Assembly (NCBI RefSeq): GCF_013408145.1
Contig: NZ_JACBZI010000001.1
Location: forward strand, 1,595,501-1,659,500
Length of the DNA: 64,000 nt
From: Nocardioides marinus
Lineage (GTDB): Bacteria > Actinomycetota > Actinomycetes > Propionibacteriales > Nocardioidaceae
Reading direction: 5' to 3'
In this document: piece after piece, positions 16,358 to 25,938 of the stretch
Position numbering within the stretch: the stretch's first letter is position 1
Layout: each line of letters opens with the position of its first letter
Notes under the pieces: model-generated
The model's database searches: none
What the model saw: the letters and a program-made list of their open reading frames with translations, nothing else
What the model was told of the DNA's origin: nothing
Position numbers and translations under genes: made by a program

Positions 16358-16654
16358 GTGCAGGACCTCGCGGCAATCCTGCCGTTCCTTGCCATCGCAG
16401 TGCTGTTCTGGTTCCTGGCCATCCGTCCCCAGCAGCGGCGGGCACGGGAACTCCAGGCCATGCAGCAGGCGTTGAGCGTCGGTGACGACGTGATGTTGAC
16501 CTCGGGCGTCTACGGGACGCTCACCGAGATCGACGAGGAGACGATCCGTGTCGAGATCGCACCGGGTGTGACCATCAGGGTCGCGCGCGGGGCGGTCGGC
16601 CGCCGGATCGACGAGCCAGGGGAGGGGCACACGCCCACCCCGGAGGAGAACTGA
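16358..16654 (+). CDS. yajC: Preprotein translocase subunit YajC
   Basis: A 98-residue single-pass membrane protein: one N-terminal transmembrane helix (ILPFLAIAVLFWFLAIRP), then the conserved PQQRRARELQAMQQALSVGDDV and TSGVYGTLTEIDEETI segment. YajC associates with SecDF at the translocon. The GTG at 16358 follows GGAGAGGT by eight bases and starts just before the helix. A TACACT -10 at 16287-16292 suggests a promoter for yajC-secDF after ruvB. secD starts five bases after its stop. Confidence 0.93.
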   Translation: MQDLAAILPFLAIAVLFWFLAIRPQQRRARELQAMQQALSVGDDVMLTSGVYGTLTEIDEETIRVEIAPGVTIRVARGAVGRRIDEPGEGHTPTPEEN

Positions 16655-16659
16655 CGCAG

Positions 16660-18387
16660 ATGGCACGCAAGACCGCCCGGCCGGGCCGCACCCTCGTGGT
16701 GTTCTTCCTGGCCATGGCGATCGCCTACGGCCTGGTCGCACTGGCCGGCACCTGGAAGCCCACCCTCGGCCTGGACCTCCAGGGCGGCACGAGCATCACG
16801 CTGCGCGCCGAGGGCGACCCCGGTGAGGAGGCGCTCGACCAGGCCCGGCAGATCATCGACGACCGTGTGAACGGCTCCGGTGTCGCCGAGGCCGAGGTGA
16901 CCACCCAGGGTGGCAACGAGATCGTCGTCGAGATCCCCGGTGAGAACGCCCGCAACCTGATCGAGACCGTGCAGCGCACCGCGCAGCTGCGGTTCCGGTT
17001 GGTCGCGTGCTCCACCGTCGACGGACGCTGCGCGACCTCCACCGGGCTGCCCGAGGGCATCCAGATCGACCCCTCGACCACCCTCCCGCAGGAGGACGGT
17101 GACCAGGGCGAGGGCAACAACCGTGCGGCGCTGGGCTCCTGGGCCCGCCTCTCCGACACCGGCAGCGACGGCGGCAAGAAGGACGGCAACGGCCAGGAGC
17201 AGGGCCAGGGCACCGACGAGGGCGCCCAGGGCAAGGGTGGCAAGCAGTCGGCCTACGACGCCTGCATCGCCGCGGCCGCCGATGACAAGACGGCGGCCAA
17301 GCCGCTGGAGTGGATCGACAACCCGACCACCGCCTGCGTCGACGCCTTCACCGAGTTCCAGGCCAGCGGCGGGTGCCAGCAGGGCGCCTCGGCGGCCATG
17401 GGCGACGACCCGGCCACTCCGCTGATCACCTGCGACGAGGACGGCATCGCCTACCTGCTGTCCCCGGCGATGATCGAGGGCACCTCGCTGGACGACGCCG
17501 GTGCCGCGATCCCGCAGCAGCAGGTCAACTACGTCGTGACGCTGTCCTTCGACGGCGAGGGCAGCGACGTCTTCGCCGACATCTCCAACGCCCTGGTGGG
17601 CACCGAGAAGCAGTTCGCCATCGTGCTGGACGGCCAGGTGCTCTCGGCCCCCACGATGGAGGGCCGGATCCTCGACGGCAACGCCCAGATCAGCGGCGAC
17701 TTCACCGAGACGACCGCCAACAGCCTCGCGACCAGCCTGCGCTACGGCTCGCTCCCCATCGCCTTCGAGGACCAGCCGCTGGTCGAGACCATCGGCCCCT
17801 CGCTGGCCGGTGACCAGCTCAGCGCCGGTCTCACCGCCGGTGGCATCGGCCTGGCGATCGTGATGCTCTACTGCCTGCTCTACTACCGCGGCCTCGGCAC
17901 GGTGGTGATCGCCTCGCTCTTCGTGGCGGCGGGCATCACCTACGCCATGGTGCTCCTGTTGAGCGAGACCGCGAACTTCACCCTCACGTTGCCGGGCATC
18001 GCCGGGCTGATCGTGGCCGTGGGCATCACCGCGGACTCGTTCATCGTCTACTTCGAACGCATCCGTGACGAGATGCGCATCGGCAAGTCGATGCGGGTCG
18101 CGGTGGAGTCCGGCTGGAAGCGGGCCCGCAACACCTGCCTGGCCGCGGACGCGGTGTCGCTGCTGGCCGCGGTGGTGCTCTACATCTTCGCCGCCGGCGT
18201 CGTGAAGGGCTTCGCCTTCGCGCTCGGCCTGACCACGATCATCGACCTGGTGGTGTTCTTCTGGTTCACCCACCCGATGGTCTCCTACCTGGCCAAGTAC
18301 CGCTTCTTCAACAAGGGGCACCGCCTGTCCGGGCTGAGCCCCGAGACGCTCGGTGTCTCGCGCGTCGCGACCGGAGGGAACGCCTGA
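16660..18387 (+). CDS. secD: Protein translocase subunit SecD
   Basis: A 575-residue membrane protein that uses the proton gradient to help pull exported proteins through SecYEG. One N-terminal helix is followed by a large extracytoplasmic domain beginning with LGLDLQGGTSITL, then five C-terminal helices (GLAIVMLYCLLYYRGLG, GIAGLIVAVGITADSFIVYFERIRDE). Residues about 145-200 are a low-complexity Gly/Asn/Gln/Lys/Asp insert absent from short SecD proteins. Six cysteines occur in the extracytoplasmic domain around it and could form disulfides. The stop overlaps the secF start. Confidence 0.96.
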   Translation: MARKTARPGRTLVVFFLAMAIAYGLVALAGTWKPTLGLDLQGGTSITLRAEGDPGEEALDQARQIIDDRVNGSGVAEAEVTTQGGNEIVVEIPGENARNLIETVQRTAQLRFRLVACSTVDGRCATSTGLPEGIQIDPSTTLPQEDGDQGEGNNRAALGSWARLSDTGSDGGKKDGNGQEQGQGTDEGAQGKGGKQSAYDACIAAAADDKTAAKPLEWIDNPTTACVDAFTEFQASGGCQQGASAAMGDDPATPLITCDEDGIAYLLSPAMIEGTSLDDAGAAIPQQQVNYVVTLSFDGEGSDVFADISNALVGTEKQFAIVLDGQVLSAPTMEGRILDGNAQISGDFTETTANSLATSLRYGSLPIAFEDQPLVETIGPSLAGDQLSAGLTAGGIGLAIVMLYCLLYYRGLGTVVIASLFVAAGITYAMVLLLSETANFTLTLPGIAGLIVAVGITADSFIVYFERIRDEMRIGKSMRVAVESGWKRARNTCLAADAVSLLAAVVLYIFAAGVVKGFAFALGLTTIIDLVVFFWFTHPMVSYLAKYRFFNKGHRLSGLSPETLGVSRVATGGNA

Positions 18388-19457
18388 TGGGCCGCTTCTC
18401 ACAGCTCGGCAACGACCTGCACAGCGGGAGGCGCTCGATCGACTTCGTCGGTCGCCGGTGGTACCTCTACGCCGTCTCGGCCGTGCTCATCGCCATCGCC
18501 GTGTTCGGCCTGTCCTACAAGGGCCTCAACCTCGGCATCGAGTTCACCGGCGGCACGCAGTACCGCGTGCCGGTCGCCTCGGCGACCCAGGACGACGCCG
18601 ACGCCCTGCGCACGGCCGTCGTCGACTCCGGGGTCGAAGGGGCCGGCAACCCGATCGTCAGCACCGCCGGCGACGACGCGGTCCAGATCCAGGTCGAGGC
18701 GCTGAGCCTCGAGGACTCCGCCACCGTCACCGAGGCGATCGTGGCGGCCGCGGGTGTCAGCGCCGACGACCTCTCGCAGGAGGACATCGGCGCCTCGTGG
18801 GGGCGTCAGATCGCCGAGCGGGCCCTGATCGGTCTCGTGGTCTTCGTGGTCCTGGTCGTGCTCTTCATCTGGGCCTACTTCCGCGAGTGGAAGATGTCGG
18901 TGGCCGCGCTGGTCGCGCTGGCCCACGACGTGATCATCACCGTGGGCGTCTACGCCTTCACCGGCTTCGAGGTCACCCCGGCCACCGTGACCGGCATCCT
19001 GACCATCCTGGCGTTCTCGCTCTACGACACCGTGGTGGTCTTCGACAAGGTCCGCGAGAACACCGCCGCCATGCGCGAGTCGCGCAAGAGCTACGCGCAG
19101 GCGGCCAACCTGGCGGTCAACCAGACCCTCGTGCGCTCGATCAACACCTCGCTGGTGGCACTGCTGCCGGTCGGCTCGATCCTCTACGTCGGGGCCGTCC
19201 AGCTGGGTGCGTCCTCGCTGCAGGACCTCGCCCTGGCGCTGTTCGTCGGCATGGCGGCCGGCACCTACTCCTCGGTGTGCATCGCCACCCCGATGCTGGT
19301 GCACCTGAAGAACACCGAGGACGACGTGAAGCTCGCCGAGAAGCGGGCCAAGGCCCGTGAGCGCGCGGCCGCCGACCCGTACGCCGCGGTGCCCAACTTC
19401 GCCGAGGACATGCCGATCCACAACGACCCGGGCGTCGACCCGTCGTCGCAGCGGTGA
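18387..19457 (+). CDS. secF: Protein translocase subunit SecF
   Basis: A 356-residue partner of SecD with six predicted transmembrane helices. Family segments are LNLGIEFTGGTQY in the first periplasmic domain, DIGASWGRQIAERALIGLV before helix 2, and FSLYDTVVVFDKVREN plus QTLVRSINTS in the C-terminal half. The ~50-residue tail is charged and cytoplasmic. ATG overlaps the secD stop (ATGA type), so the two subunits are coupled. The apt start overlaps its stop. Confidence 0.96.
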   Translation: MGRFSQLGNDLHSGRRSIDFVGRRWYLYAVSAVLIAIAVFGLSYKGLNLGIEFTGGTQYRVPVASATQDDADALRTAVVDSGVEGAGNPIVSTAGDDAVQIQVEALSLEDSATVTEAIVAAAGVSADDLSQEDIGASWGRQIAERALIGLVVFVVLVVLFIWAYFREWKMSVAALVALAHDVIITVGVYAFTGFEVTPATVTGILTILAFSLYDTVVVFDKVRENTAAMRESRKSYAQAANLAVNQTLVRSINTSLVALLPVGSILYVGAVQLGASSLQDLALALFVGMAAGTYSSVCIATPMLVHLKNTEDDVKLAEKRAKARERAAADPYAAVPNFAEDMPIHNDPGVDPSSQR

Positions 19458-20011
19458 GGGCGGGGGCGCTCGAGGCCGGGCGCGAGGCACTCTCGCGGCT
19501 GGTCCTCGACATCCCCGATCACCCCGAGCCGGGGGTGGTGTTCAAGGACATCACCCCCGTCCTCTCGGACCCCGCCGGGCTGGCGGCGGTCGTGGCCGGG
19601 CTCACCACCGCCGGGCTCGACGAGGCCGGGGCGCCCCGCGTCGACGTCGTGGTCGGCATGGAGGCGCGCGGCTTCATCCTCGCCCCACCGGTCGCCCTCG
19701 CGCTCGGGGCGGGCTTCGTGCCGGTGCGCAAGGCCGGCAAGCTCCCCCGGGAGACCCACGCCGTCTCCTACGACCTCGAGTACGGCTCGGCGACGCTGGA
19801 GCTGCACCGCGACGCCCTGGCCCCCGGGGCCCGGGTGCTGCTGGTCGACGACGTCCTGGCCACCGGTGGCACGGCTCGTGCCACCGCGGAGCTGGTGGAG
19901 ACCTGCGGCGCCGAGGTGGTGGGGGTTGCGGTGCTGCTGGACCTCGCCTTCCTGCCCTGGCGCCGGGCGCTCGGCGATATCGATGTGACCAGTCTGCTGA
20001 GCATCGAGTGA
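19454..20011 (+). CDS. apt: Adenine phosphoribosyltransferase
   Basis: A 185-residue purine salvage enzyme that converts adenine and PRPP to AMP. The PRPP-binding loop VDDVLATGGT is at residues 131-140. Other APT marks are DIPDHPEPGVVFKDITPVL near the start and GMEARGFILAPPVA near residue 69. GTG 19454 overlaps the secF stop; the extra ~15 residues before the conserved core are acceptable for actinobacterial APTs. Association of apt with relA downstream is conserved in Actinobacteria. Confidence 0.95.
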   Translation: MRAGALEAGREALSRLVLDIPDHPEPGVVFKDITPVLSDPAGLAAVVAGLTTAGLDEAGAPRVDVVVGMEARGFILAPPVALALGAGFVPVRKAGKLPRETHAVSYDLEYGSATLELHRDALAPGARVLLVDDVLATGGTARATAELVETCGAEVVGVAVLLDLAFLPWRRALGDIDVTSLLSIE

Positions 20012-20022
20012 CCCCCGCCTCC

Positions 20023-20028
20023 TAGACT
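20023..20028 (+). promoter_or_regulatory. -10 element for leaderless relA
   Basis: TAGACT ends six bases before the ATG at 20035, with only GGGCAG between. This predicts a leaderless relA transcript in addition to read-through from apt. Confidence 0.55.
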
Positions 20029-20034
20029 GGGCAG

Positions 20035-22380
20035 ATGAGCGAGGACCGCAGCGCACCTCCCGGCCCACGGGTCCCGCCGCGGCGTCCCGACCGGGCGGCC
20101 TCCGCTGAGCGGAGCGGCGAGTCGACCTCCCCCTCGGCGCGGTCGATGCGCGCGCGCCTGGCGCGGATGGGGACCCGCACCCAGACGCACAACCCGGTCC
20201 TGGAGCCGCTCTTCCGGGCGGTGCGGGCCAACCACGCCAAGGCCGACCTGGCGCTGCTGGAGCGCGCCTACGCCACGGCCGAGGAGCTGCACGCGAGCCA
20301 GGTCCGCAAGAGCGGTGACCCCTACATCACCCACCCGCTGGCCGTCACCACGATCCTGGCCGGTATCGGCATGACCGAGCCGGTGCTGGTCGCGGCCCTG
20401 CTGCACGACACCGTCGAGGACACGCCGTACACCCTCGAGGAGCTCACCGCCGACTTCGGCGAGGAGGTGGCCCAGCTCGTCGACGGGGTGACCAAGCTCG
20501 ACAAGGTCGTCTACGGCGACTCGGCGCAGGCCGAGACCATCCGGAAGATGATCGTCGCGATGTCGCGCGACATCCGGGTCCTGGTGATCAAGCTCGCCGA
20601 CCGCCTGCACAACATGCGCACGCTGCGGTTCGTGCCGCAGAAGAGCCAGGAGCGCACGGCGCGCGAGACCCTCGACATCTACGCCCCGCTGGCGCACCGG
20701 CTGGGCATGAACACCATCAAGTGGGAGCTGGAGGACCTCGCGTTCGCGACCCTGCACCCCAAGATCTACGACGAGATCGTGCGGATGGTCGCCGAGCGCG
20801 CACCCTCGCGCGACCAGTTCATGGCCGAGGTCATCAGCCAGGTGGAGAACGACCTGCGCGACGCCCGCATCAAGGCCAAGGTGACCGGTCGCCCCAAGCA
20901 CTACTACTCGATCTACCAGAAGATGATCCTGGGCGGTCGGGAGTTCTCCGACATCTACGACCTGGTCGGCATCCGGGTCCTCGTCGACGACGACCGCGAC
21001 TGCTACGCCGTCCTCGGTGTCCTGCACTCCCGGTGGAACCCGGTGCTGGGGCGCTTCAAGGACTACGTCGCGATGCCGAAGTTCAACATGTACCAGTCGC
21101 TGCACACGACGGTGATCGGACCGCAGGGCAAGGCCGTGGAGATGCAGATCCGCACCTTCGCCATGCACCGCCGCGCCGAGTACGGCGTCGCGGCGCACTG
21201 GAAGTACAAGGAGGACGGCCGCAACGGGGTCGACACCGAGAAGCGTGCCGACGCCGGTTCGGGGGACATGAGCTGGGTCCGCCAGCTCCTGGACTGGCAG
21301 AACGAGGTCGAGGACCCGGGGGAGTTCCTGGAGTCGCTGCGCTTCGAGATCAACCGGGCCGAGACCTACGTCTTCACCCCGCGCGGGGACGTCATCGCGC
21401 TGCCCTCCGGCTCGACCCCGGTCGACTTCGCCTACGCCGTGCACACCGAGGTCGGTCACCGCACGATCGGGGCCCGGGTCAACGGCCGCCTCGTGCCGCT
21501 GGAGTCGACCCTGGACAACGGTGACGTGGTGGAGGTCTTCACCTCCAAGTCACCGACCGCGGCGCCTTCCCAGGACTGGTTGGGCTTCGTGAAGTCCAAC
21601 CGCGCCCGCTCCAAGATCCGGCAGTGGTTCACCAAGGAGCGTCGCGAGGAGTCGATCGAGCAGGGCAAGGAGCAGATCGCCAAGCTCATGCGCAAGGAGG
21701 GGCTGCCGCTCAAGCGGCTGCTCACCCACGACTCCCTGACCCTGGTCGCCGACCACTTCAAGCTCGCCGACGTCTCCTCGCTCTACGCGGCGGTCGGTGA
21801 GAACAACCTCTCCGCGCAGGCGGTCGTCAAGCAGGTCATCGACCTGCACGGCGGGACCGGCGGCGCCGAGGAGGACCTCGCCGAGGCGGTCACCATCACC
21901 GGGCGACGCTCCCGGCGCAGCGCCTCGCACGGCGACGCCGGGGTGGTCGTCAAGGGAGCCTCGGACCTGTGGGTCAAGCTCGCCAAGTGCTGCACCCCCG
22001 TGCCGCCCGACCCGATCCTCGGTTTCGTGACCAAGGGTGGGGGAGTCTCGGTCCACCGCCGCGACTGCACCAACGCCGGCGACCTCGAGGCGCGCCCGGA
22101 GAAGCTGCTCGAGGTCGAGTGGGCGCCGACGGAGTCCTCGACCTTCCTGGTCAACATCCAGGTCGAGGCCCTCGACCGCGCCCGGCTGCTCTCCGACATC
22201 ACGATGGCGCTCTCCGACGCGCACGTGAACATCCTCTCGGCGAACCTGCAGACCTCCCGGGACCGGGTGGCCAAGAGCAGGTTCACCTTCGAGATGGCCG
22301 AGGCCAAGCACCTCGACAACGTGATCAAGGCCGTGCGCAACGTGCCGGGCGTCTTCGACGCCTACCGCGTCACGGGGTAG
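20035..22380 (+). CDS. relA: Bifunctional (p)ppGpp synthetase/hydrolase RelA/SpoT (Rel)
   Basis: A 781-residue stringent-response enzyme. A ~50-residue Pro/Arg/Ser-rich extension precedes the HD hydrolase domain, where His124-Asp125 and Glu128-Asp129 (LLHDTVEDT) are intact. The synthetase domain has [19 protein letters not shown] and [22 protein letters not shown] (about 420-490), the zinc-finger-like [14 protein letters not shown]...RRDCTN region and a C-terminal ACT domain follow. The intact HD site and RFKD motif indicate a bifunctional Rel, as in other Actinobacteria. It should sense stalled ribosomes and set growth rate. Confidence 0.96.
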   Translation: MSEDRSAPPGPRVPPRRPDRAASAERSGESTSPSARSMRARLARMGTRTQTHNPVLEPLFRAVRANHAKADLALLERAYATAEELHASQVRKSGDPYITHPLAVTTILAGIGMTEPVLVAALLHDTVEDTPYTLEELTADFGEEVAQLVDGVTKLDKVVYGDSAQAETIRKMIVAMSRDIRVLVIKLADRLHNMRTLRFVPQKSQERTARETLDIYAPLAHRLGMNTIKWELEDLAFATLHPKIYDEIVRMVAERAPSRDQFMAEVISQVENDLRDARIKAKVTGRPKHYYSIYQKMILGGREFSDIYDLVGIRVLVDDDRDCYAVLGVLHSRWNPVLGRFKDYVAMPKFNMYQSLHTTVIGPQGKAVEMQIRTFAMHRRAEYGVAAHWKYKEDGRNGVDTEKRADAGSGDMSWVRQLLDWQNEVEDPGEFLESLRFEINRAETYVFTPRGDVIALPSGSTPVDFAYAVHTEVGHRTIGARVNGRLVPLESTLDNGDVVEVFTSKSPTAAPSQDWLGFVKSNRARSKIRQWFTKERREESIEQGKEQIAKLMRKEGLPLKRLLTHDSLTLVADHFKLADVSSLYAAVGENNLSAQAVVKQVIDLHGGTGGAEEDLAEAVTITGRRSRRSASHGDAGVVVKGASDLWVKLAKCCTPVPPDPILGFVTKGGGVSVHRRDCTNAGDLEARPEKLLEVEWAPTESSTFLVNIQVEALDRARLLSDITMALSDAHVNILSANLQTSRDRVAKSRFTFEMAEAKHLDNVIKAVRNVPGVFDAYRVTG

Positions 22381-22381
22381 G

Positions 22382-22410
22382 CGTCGGGCGAGCCGCCCAG
22401 CTCGCCGACG
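22382..22410. terminator. Hairpin between convergent relA and DUF349 gene
   Basis: CGTCGGGCGAGC pairs with GCTCGCCGACG (one bulged G) around a 6-nt loop in the 35-bp gap between two converging genes. No T-run is present on either strand, so it may be a factor-assisted or bidirectional terminator. Confidence 0.5.
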
Positions 22411-22415
22411 ACGAG

Positions 22416-23657
22416 CTACGAAAAATCTGCGCTGGCGCGCTTGGCCATGTCGAGGAAGGCCTGACGCGAGGCGAGGTTCTCCTCGAGCTCCTTGACCTTC
22501 TTCTCGTTGCCCGAGGCCTTGGCCTTCTCCAGGTCCGCGGAGACCTTGTCGATGGCGGCTTGCAGCTGGCTGACCATGTCGTCGGCACGTGCGGACTTCT
22601 CGGGGTCCGAGCGGCGCCACTGCTCCTGCTCGAGGTCGCGGATCAGGTTCTCGACCTTGCGGATGCGCCCCTCGAGCTCCTTCATCCGGGCCCGGGGGAC
22701 CTTGCCGGCGGCGTCCCAGCGGTCTGCGATGTCGCGGAAGGTGCGCTTGGCGGCCTCGACGTCGGCGCCCCCGCCCTCCAGGGCGGGCAGCAGCGCCTCG
22801 GCCTCGACCAGCAGGGCCTCCTTGACCTCCGCGTTGGCCGCGAACTCCTCGTCGAGCTTGGCGTTCTCGGCGTCCCGGGCGCCGAAGAAGGCGTCCTGGG
22901 CGCCTCGGAAGCGCTTCCACAGGGCGTCGTCGACGTCCTTGGGGGCGGGACCGGCGGCCTTCCACTGCGTCATCAGGTCGCGGTACCGGCCGGCGGTGGG
23001 ACCCCACTCGGTGGAGTCGGCCAGCGCCTCGGCCTCCTTGACCAGGCGCTCCTTGACCGCCCGGGCTCCCTCGCGCTGCTCGTTGACCTCGGCGAAGTGG
23101 GCCTTGCGGCGGCGGGTGTAGGTGGTGCGCGCGGTGGAGAAGCGGCGCCACAGCGCGTCGTCGCCCGCGCGGTCGATGCGCGGGATCTTCTTCCACTGGT
23201 CCAGCAGGTCGCGCAGCCGGTTCGCGCCACCGCGCCAGTCGTTGCCCTCGGCGATCTTCTCCGCCTCGGCGACGACCTTCTCCTTGGCGGCCTTGGCCTC
23301 GGCCTGCTTGGCCGCCTTCTCCGCCTTGCGGGCCTCGCGCTGGGAGGCGATGACGGGGCCGAGGGCGTCCAGGCGTCCGATCAGCGAGGCCAGGTCACCG
23401 ACGGCGTTGGCGCCCTCGACCTGACCCGCGACGGTCCGGACGGACTCGGCGGCCTCCTCGGGGCTCATCACCCCGGAGTTGATCCGCTTCTCGAGCAGCT
23501 CGACCTCGAAGGCGAGCGCGGCGTACCGCTCGGTGTAGAAGGCCAGCGCCTCCTCGGGCGTGCCCTCGGGGTACTGCCCCACGGAACGTTCACCGTCGGC
23601 GGTCCTCACGTACACGGTCCCGTCGCTGTCGACCCGGCCCCACTCGTGGCTCGTCAC
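22416..23657 (-). CDS. DUF349 domain-containing protein
   Basis: A 413-residue, almost entirely helical, highly charged protein. After a short N-terminal strand region (EWGRVDSDGTVYVRTADGE), four to five DUF349 repeats are visible. Each is marked by a tryptophan-containing segment such as LRDLLDQWKKIP, YRDLMTQWKAAGP or FRDIADRWDAAGKVPR and a following DALWxRFxxA helix. Long coiled-coil stretches rich in Ala, Glu and Lys join them. GTG 23657 is preceded by AGGGACGAG and starts the conserved N-terminus. Function is unknown to me; the position beside relA is common in Actinobacteria. Confidence 0.88.
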   Translation of the reverse strand: MTSHEWGRVDSDGTVYVRTADGERSVGQYPEGTPEEALAFYTERYAALAFEVELLEKRINSGVMSPEEAAESVRTVAGQVEGANAVGDLASLIGRLDALGPVIASQREARKAEKAAKQAEAKAAKEKVVAEAEKIAEGNDWRGGANRLRDLLDQWKKIPRIDRAGDDALWRRFSTARTTYTRRRKAHFAEVNEQREGARAVKERLVKEAEALADSTEWGPTAGRYRDLMTQWKAAGPAPKDVDDALWKRFRGAQDAFFGARDAENAKLDEEFAANAEVKEALLVEAEALLPALEGGGADVEAAKRTFRDIADRWDAAGKVPRARMKELEGRIRKVENLIRDLEQEQWRRSDPEKSARADDMVSQLQAAIDKVSADLEKAKASGNEKKVKELEENLASRQAFLDMAKRASADFS

Positions 23658-23786
23658 GGCTCGTCCCTGGTGTTCGGTGCCCTCGAGGGGCAGTGTGGTC
23701 AGCGGCACAGCGCGGCCCGGAGCCGCGGCAGGCCCCCATGCTAGTCATGCAGAGGATCTCGGTTCGGCCCTGCCCGTCCGGATCGC

Positions 23787-23792
23787 TAGGGT
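23787..23792 (+). promoter_or_regulatory. -10 element for leaderless metallo-hydrolase gene
   Basis: TAGGGT ends six bases before the GTG at 23799. Confidence 0.5.
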
Positions 23793-23798
23793 TGCCGG

Positions 23799-24539
23799 GT
23801 GTTGATCGCCGGCTTCCCCGCAGGTCCCTGGGGCACCAACTGCTACGTCGTGGCCACGGGCCCGGGCCAGGAGTGCGTGGTCGTCGACCCCGGCAAGGAC
23901 GCCGCCTCCGGCGTGGCCGACGTCGTGCGCGAGCACCGGCTCAAGCCGGTCTCGGTGCTGGTGACCCACGGCCACCTCGACCACATGTGGTGCGTCACGC
24001 CGGTCGCGGGCGCCTACGACGCCAAGGCGTGGATCCACCCCGAGGACCGGCACCTGCTGGCCGACCCGCTGGCCGGCATCTCCACCGACATGCGTCGGAT
24101 GCTGCCGCAGCTGCTCGGCAGCCAGGACGCCGCCTGGACCGAGCCGGACGACGTCAAGGAGCTCGGCGACGGGGCCACCCTGGAGCTTGCGGGCGTGGAG
24201 TTCCTCGTCGACCACACCCCGGGCCACACCCGCGGCTCGGTCACCTTCCGCACGCCGTACGCCGACAGCGCCGACGTCTCCGAGGTGATGTTCTCCGGCG
24301 ACCTGCTCTTCGCAGGTTCGATCGGTCGCACCGACCTGCCCGGCGGCGACCACCCGACGATGCTGCGCTCGCTGGCGACCAAGGTGCTGCCGCTGGCCGA
24401 CGACATCGTCGTGCTCCCGGGCCACGGGGAGCAGACGTCGATCGGCCGCGAGCGCGTCACCAACCCCTACCTCCTCGACCTCGCCGACCAGCACGTCGAC
24501 GGCGGTCCGGGCACCGACCCCGTGACGCGGGGGCTCTGA
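23799..24539 (+). CDS. Metallo-beta-lactamase fold hydrolase (glyoxalase II-like)
   Basis: A 246-residue hydrolase with the zinc-binding motif THGHLDHMW (His57, His59, Asp61, His62), later metal ligands in DHTPGHTRGS and FSGDLLFAGSIGR, and a final LPGHGEQTSIGRE. The signature fits the hydroxyacylglutathione hydrolase-like subgroup that accompanies hisS and relA in Actinobacteria. Nocardioidaceae use mycothiol rather than glutathione, so the real substrate is probably another thioester; this is inference. hisS starts one base after its stop. Confidence 0.9.
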   Translation: MLIAGFPAGPWGTNCYVVATGPGQECVVVDPGKDAASGVADVVREHRLKPVSVLVTHGHLDHMWCVTPVAGAYDAKAWIHPEDRHLLADPLAGISTDMRRMLPQLLGSQDAAWTEPDDVKELGDGATLELAGVEFLVDHTPGHTRGSVTFRTPYADSADVSEVMFSGDLLFAGSIGRTDLPGGDHPTMLRSLATKVLPLADDIVVLPGHGEQTSIGRERVTNPYLLDLADQHVDGGPGTDPVTRGL

Positions 24540-24540
24540 G

Positions 24541-25938
24541 ATGGCCAGGCCGACCCCGCTGAGCGGGTTCCCCGAGCTGCTGCCCGAGCAGCGCATCGTC
24601 GAGCAGCAGGTGATCGACACCCTGCGCGAGACCTTCGAGCTGCACGGCTTCGCCGGCATCGAGACCCGCGCCGTCGAGCCGGTCGACCAGCTGCTGCGCA
24701 AGGGCGACACCTCCAAGGAGGTCTACCTGCTGCGCCGCCTCCACGAGGAGTCCGCGGAGGGACACTCCGGGATCGGCCTGCACTTCGACCTCACGGTGCC
24801 CTTCGCCCGCTACGTGCTGGAGAACGCGGGCAAGCTGGAGTTCCCGTTCCGCCGCTACCAGGTGCAGAAGGTCTGGCGCGGCGAGCGCCCCCAGGACGGC
24901 CGCTACCGCGAGTTCACCCAGGCCGACATCGACGTGGTCGGCCGGGACGTCCTGCCCTTCCACCACGACGTCGAGGTCACCCGGGTGATGGTGGACGCGC
25001 TGAGCCGGCTGACCGACCCCGCGCGGCTGGGCCTGCCCGGCTTCCGGCTGCAGGTCAACAACCGCAAGCTCATCCAGGGCTTCTACGCCGGGCTCGGCGT
25101 CGCCGAGGGCGACGCCACCGACGAGGTCATGCGCCTGGTCGACAAGCTCGACAAGCTGCCGACCTCGAAGGTCCACGAGCTGCTGACGGCCGAGGGCGGC
25201 CTGGACGCGGCCACCGCCGACCGGGTCCTGGCGCTGGCCACGATCCGTGCCACCGACGACTCGTTCGTGGCGGCCGTGCGTGACCTCGGGGTCAGCCACG
25301 AGCTGCTCGACGAGGGGCTCGAGGAGCTCGCCGCCCTCGTGCGGGCCTGTGCCGACCTGGTCACCGACCGGGTCCGTGTCGAGGCGGACCTCTCGATCGC
25401 CCGCGGCCTGGACTACTACACCGGCACCGTCTTCGAGACCCGCCTGGACGGCTACGAGTCGCTGGGCTCGATCTGCTCCGGCGGCCGCTACGACGCGCTG
25501 GCCAGCGACGGTCGCGCGACCTACCCCGGCGTCGGGATCTCGCTCGGTGTCAGCCGGGTCCTCGTCCCGCTGCTGGCGCGCACCGGCCTGGCCGCCGACC
25601 GCAAGGTCCCCAGCGCGGTGGTCGTCGCCGTCACCGACGAGGACTCCCGTGCCGCCTCCGACGCGGTCGCGCACGCACTGCGCTCGCGCGGCGTGCCGTG
25701 CGAGGTCGCCGCATCGGCGCAGAAGTTCGGCAAGCAGATCCGCTACGCCGAGCGGCGCGGGGTCCCGTACGTCTGGTTCCCCGCAAGCCCGGGCAGCGAG
25801 CACGGCCACCAGGTCAAGGACATCCGCACAGGGGAGCAGGTCGAGGCCGATCCGGCCACCTGGTCCCCGCCCGCCGGGGACCTCCGTCCCCGGGTCTCGA
25901 CAGGCTCGACCAACAACTCCGAGGAGAAGCAGCAGTGA
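24541..25938 (+). CDS. hisS: Histidine--tRNA ligase
   Basis: Class II synthetase of 465 residues. Motif 1 and 2 regions are present ([40 protein letters not shown]), with the HisRS-specific [13 protein letters not shown] loop and the GGRYDALA motif 3 region. The C-terminal anticodon-binding domain begins near residue 345. The last ~15 residues ([14 protein letters not shown]) come from a dispersed repeat and are unlikely to be functional. The stop overlaps the aspS start, so hisS and aspS are coupled. Confidence 0.96.
   Translation: MARPTPLSGFPELLPEQRIVEQQVIDTLRETFELHGFAGIETRAVEPVDQLLRKGDTSKEVYLLRRLHEESAEGHSGIGLHFDLTVPFARYVLENAGKLEFPFRRYQVQKVWRGERPQDGRYREFTQADIDVVGRDVLPFHHDVEVTRVMVDALSRLTDPARLGLPGFRLQVNNRKLIQGFYAGLGVAEGDATDEVMRLVDKLDKLPTSKVHELLTAEGGLDAATADRVLALATIRATDDSFVAAVRDLGVSHELLDEGLEELAALVRACADLVTDRVRVEADLSIARGLDYYTGTVFETRLDGYESLGSICSGGRYDALASDGRATYPGVGISLGVSRVLVPLLARTGLAADRKVPSAVVVAVTDEDSRAASDAVAHALRSRGVPCEVAASAQKFGKQIRYAERRGVPYVWFPASPGSEHGHQVKDIRTGEQVEADPATWSPPAGDLRPRVSTGSTNNSEEKQQ
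25893..25914 (+). repeat. Dispersed element, short copy 2, inside hisS 3' end
   Basis: GGTCTCGACAGGCTCGACC followed by AAC is a short form of the element seen at 3976-4010, 53089-53138 and 54334-54490. It is read in frame as part of the HisRS C-terminal tail. Confidence 0.55.
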
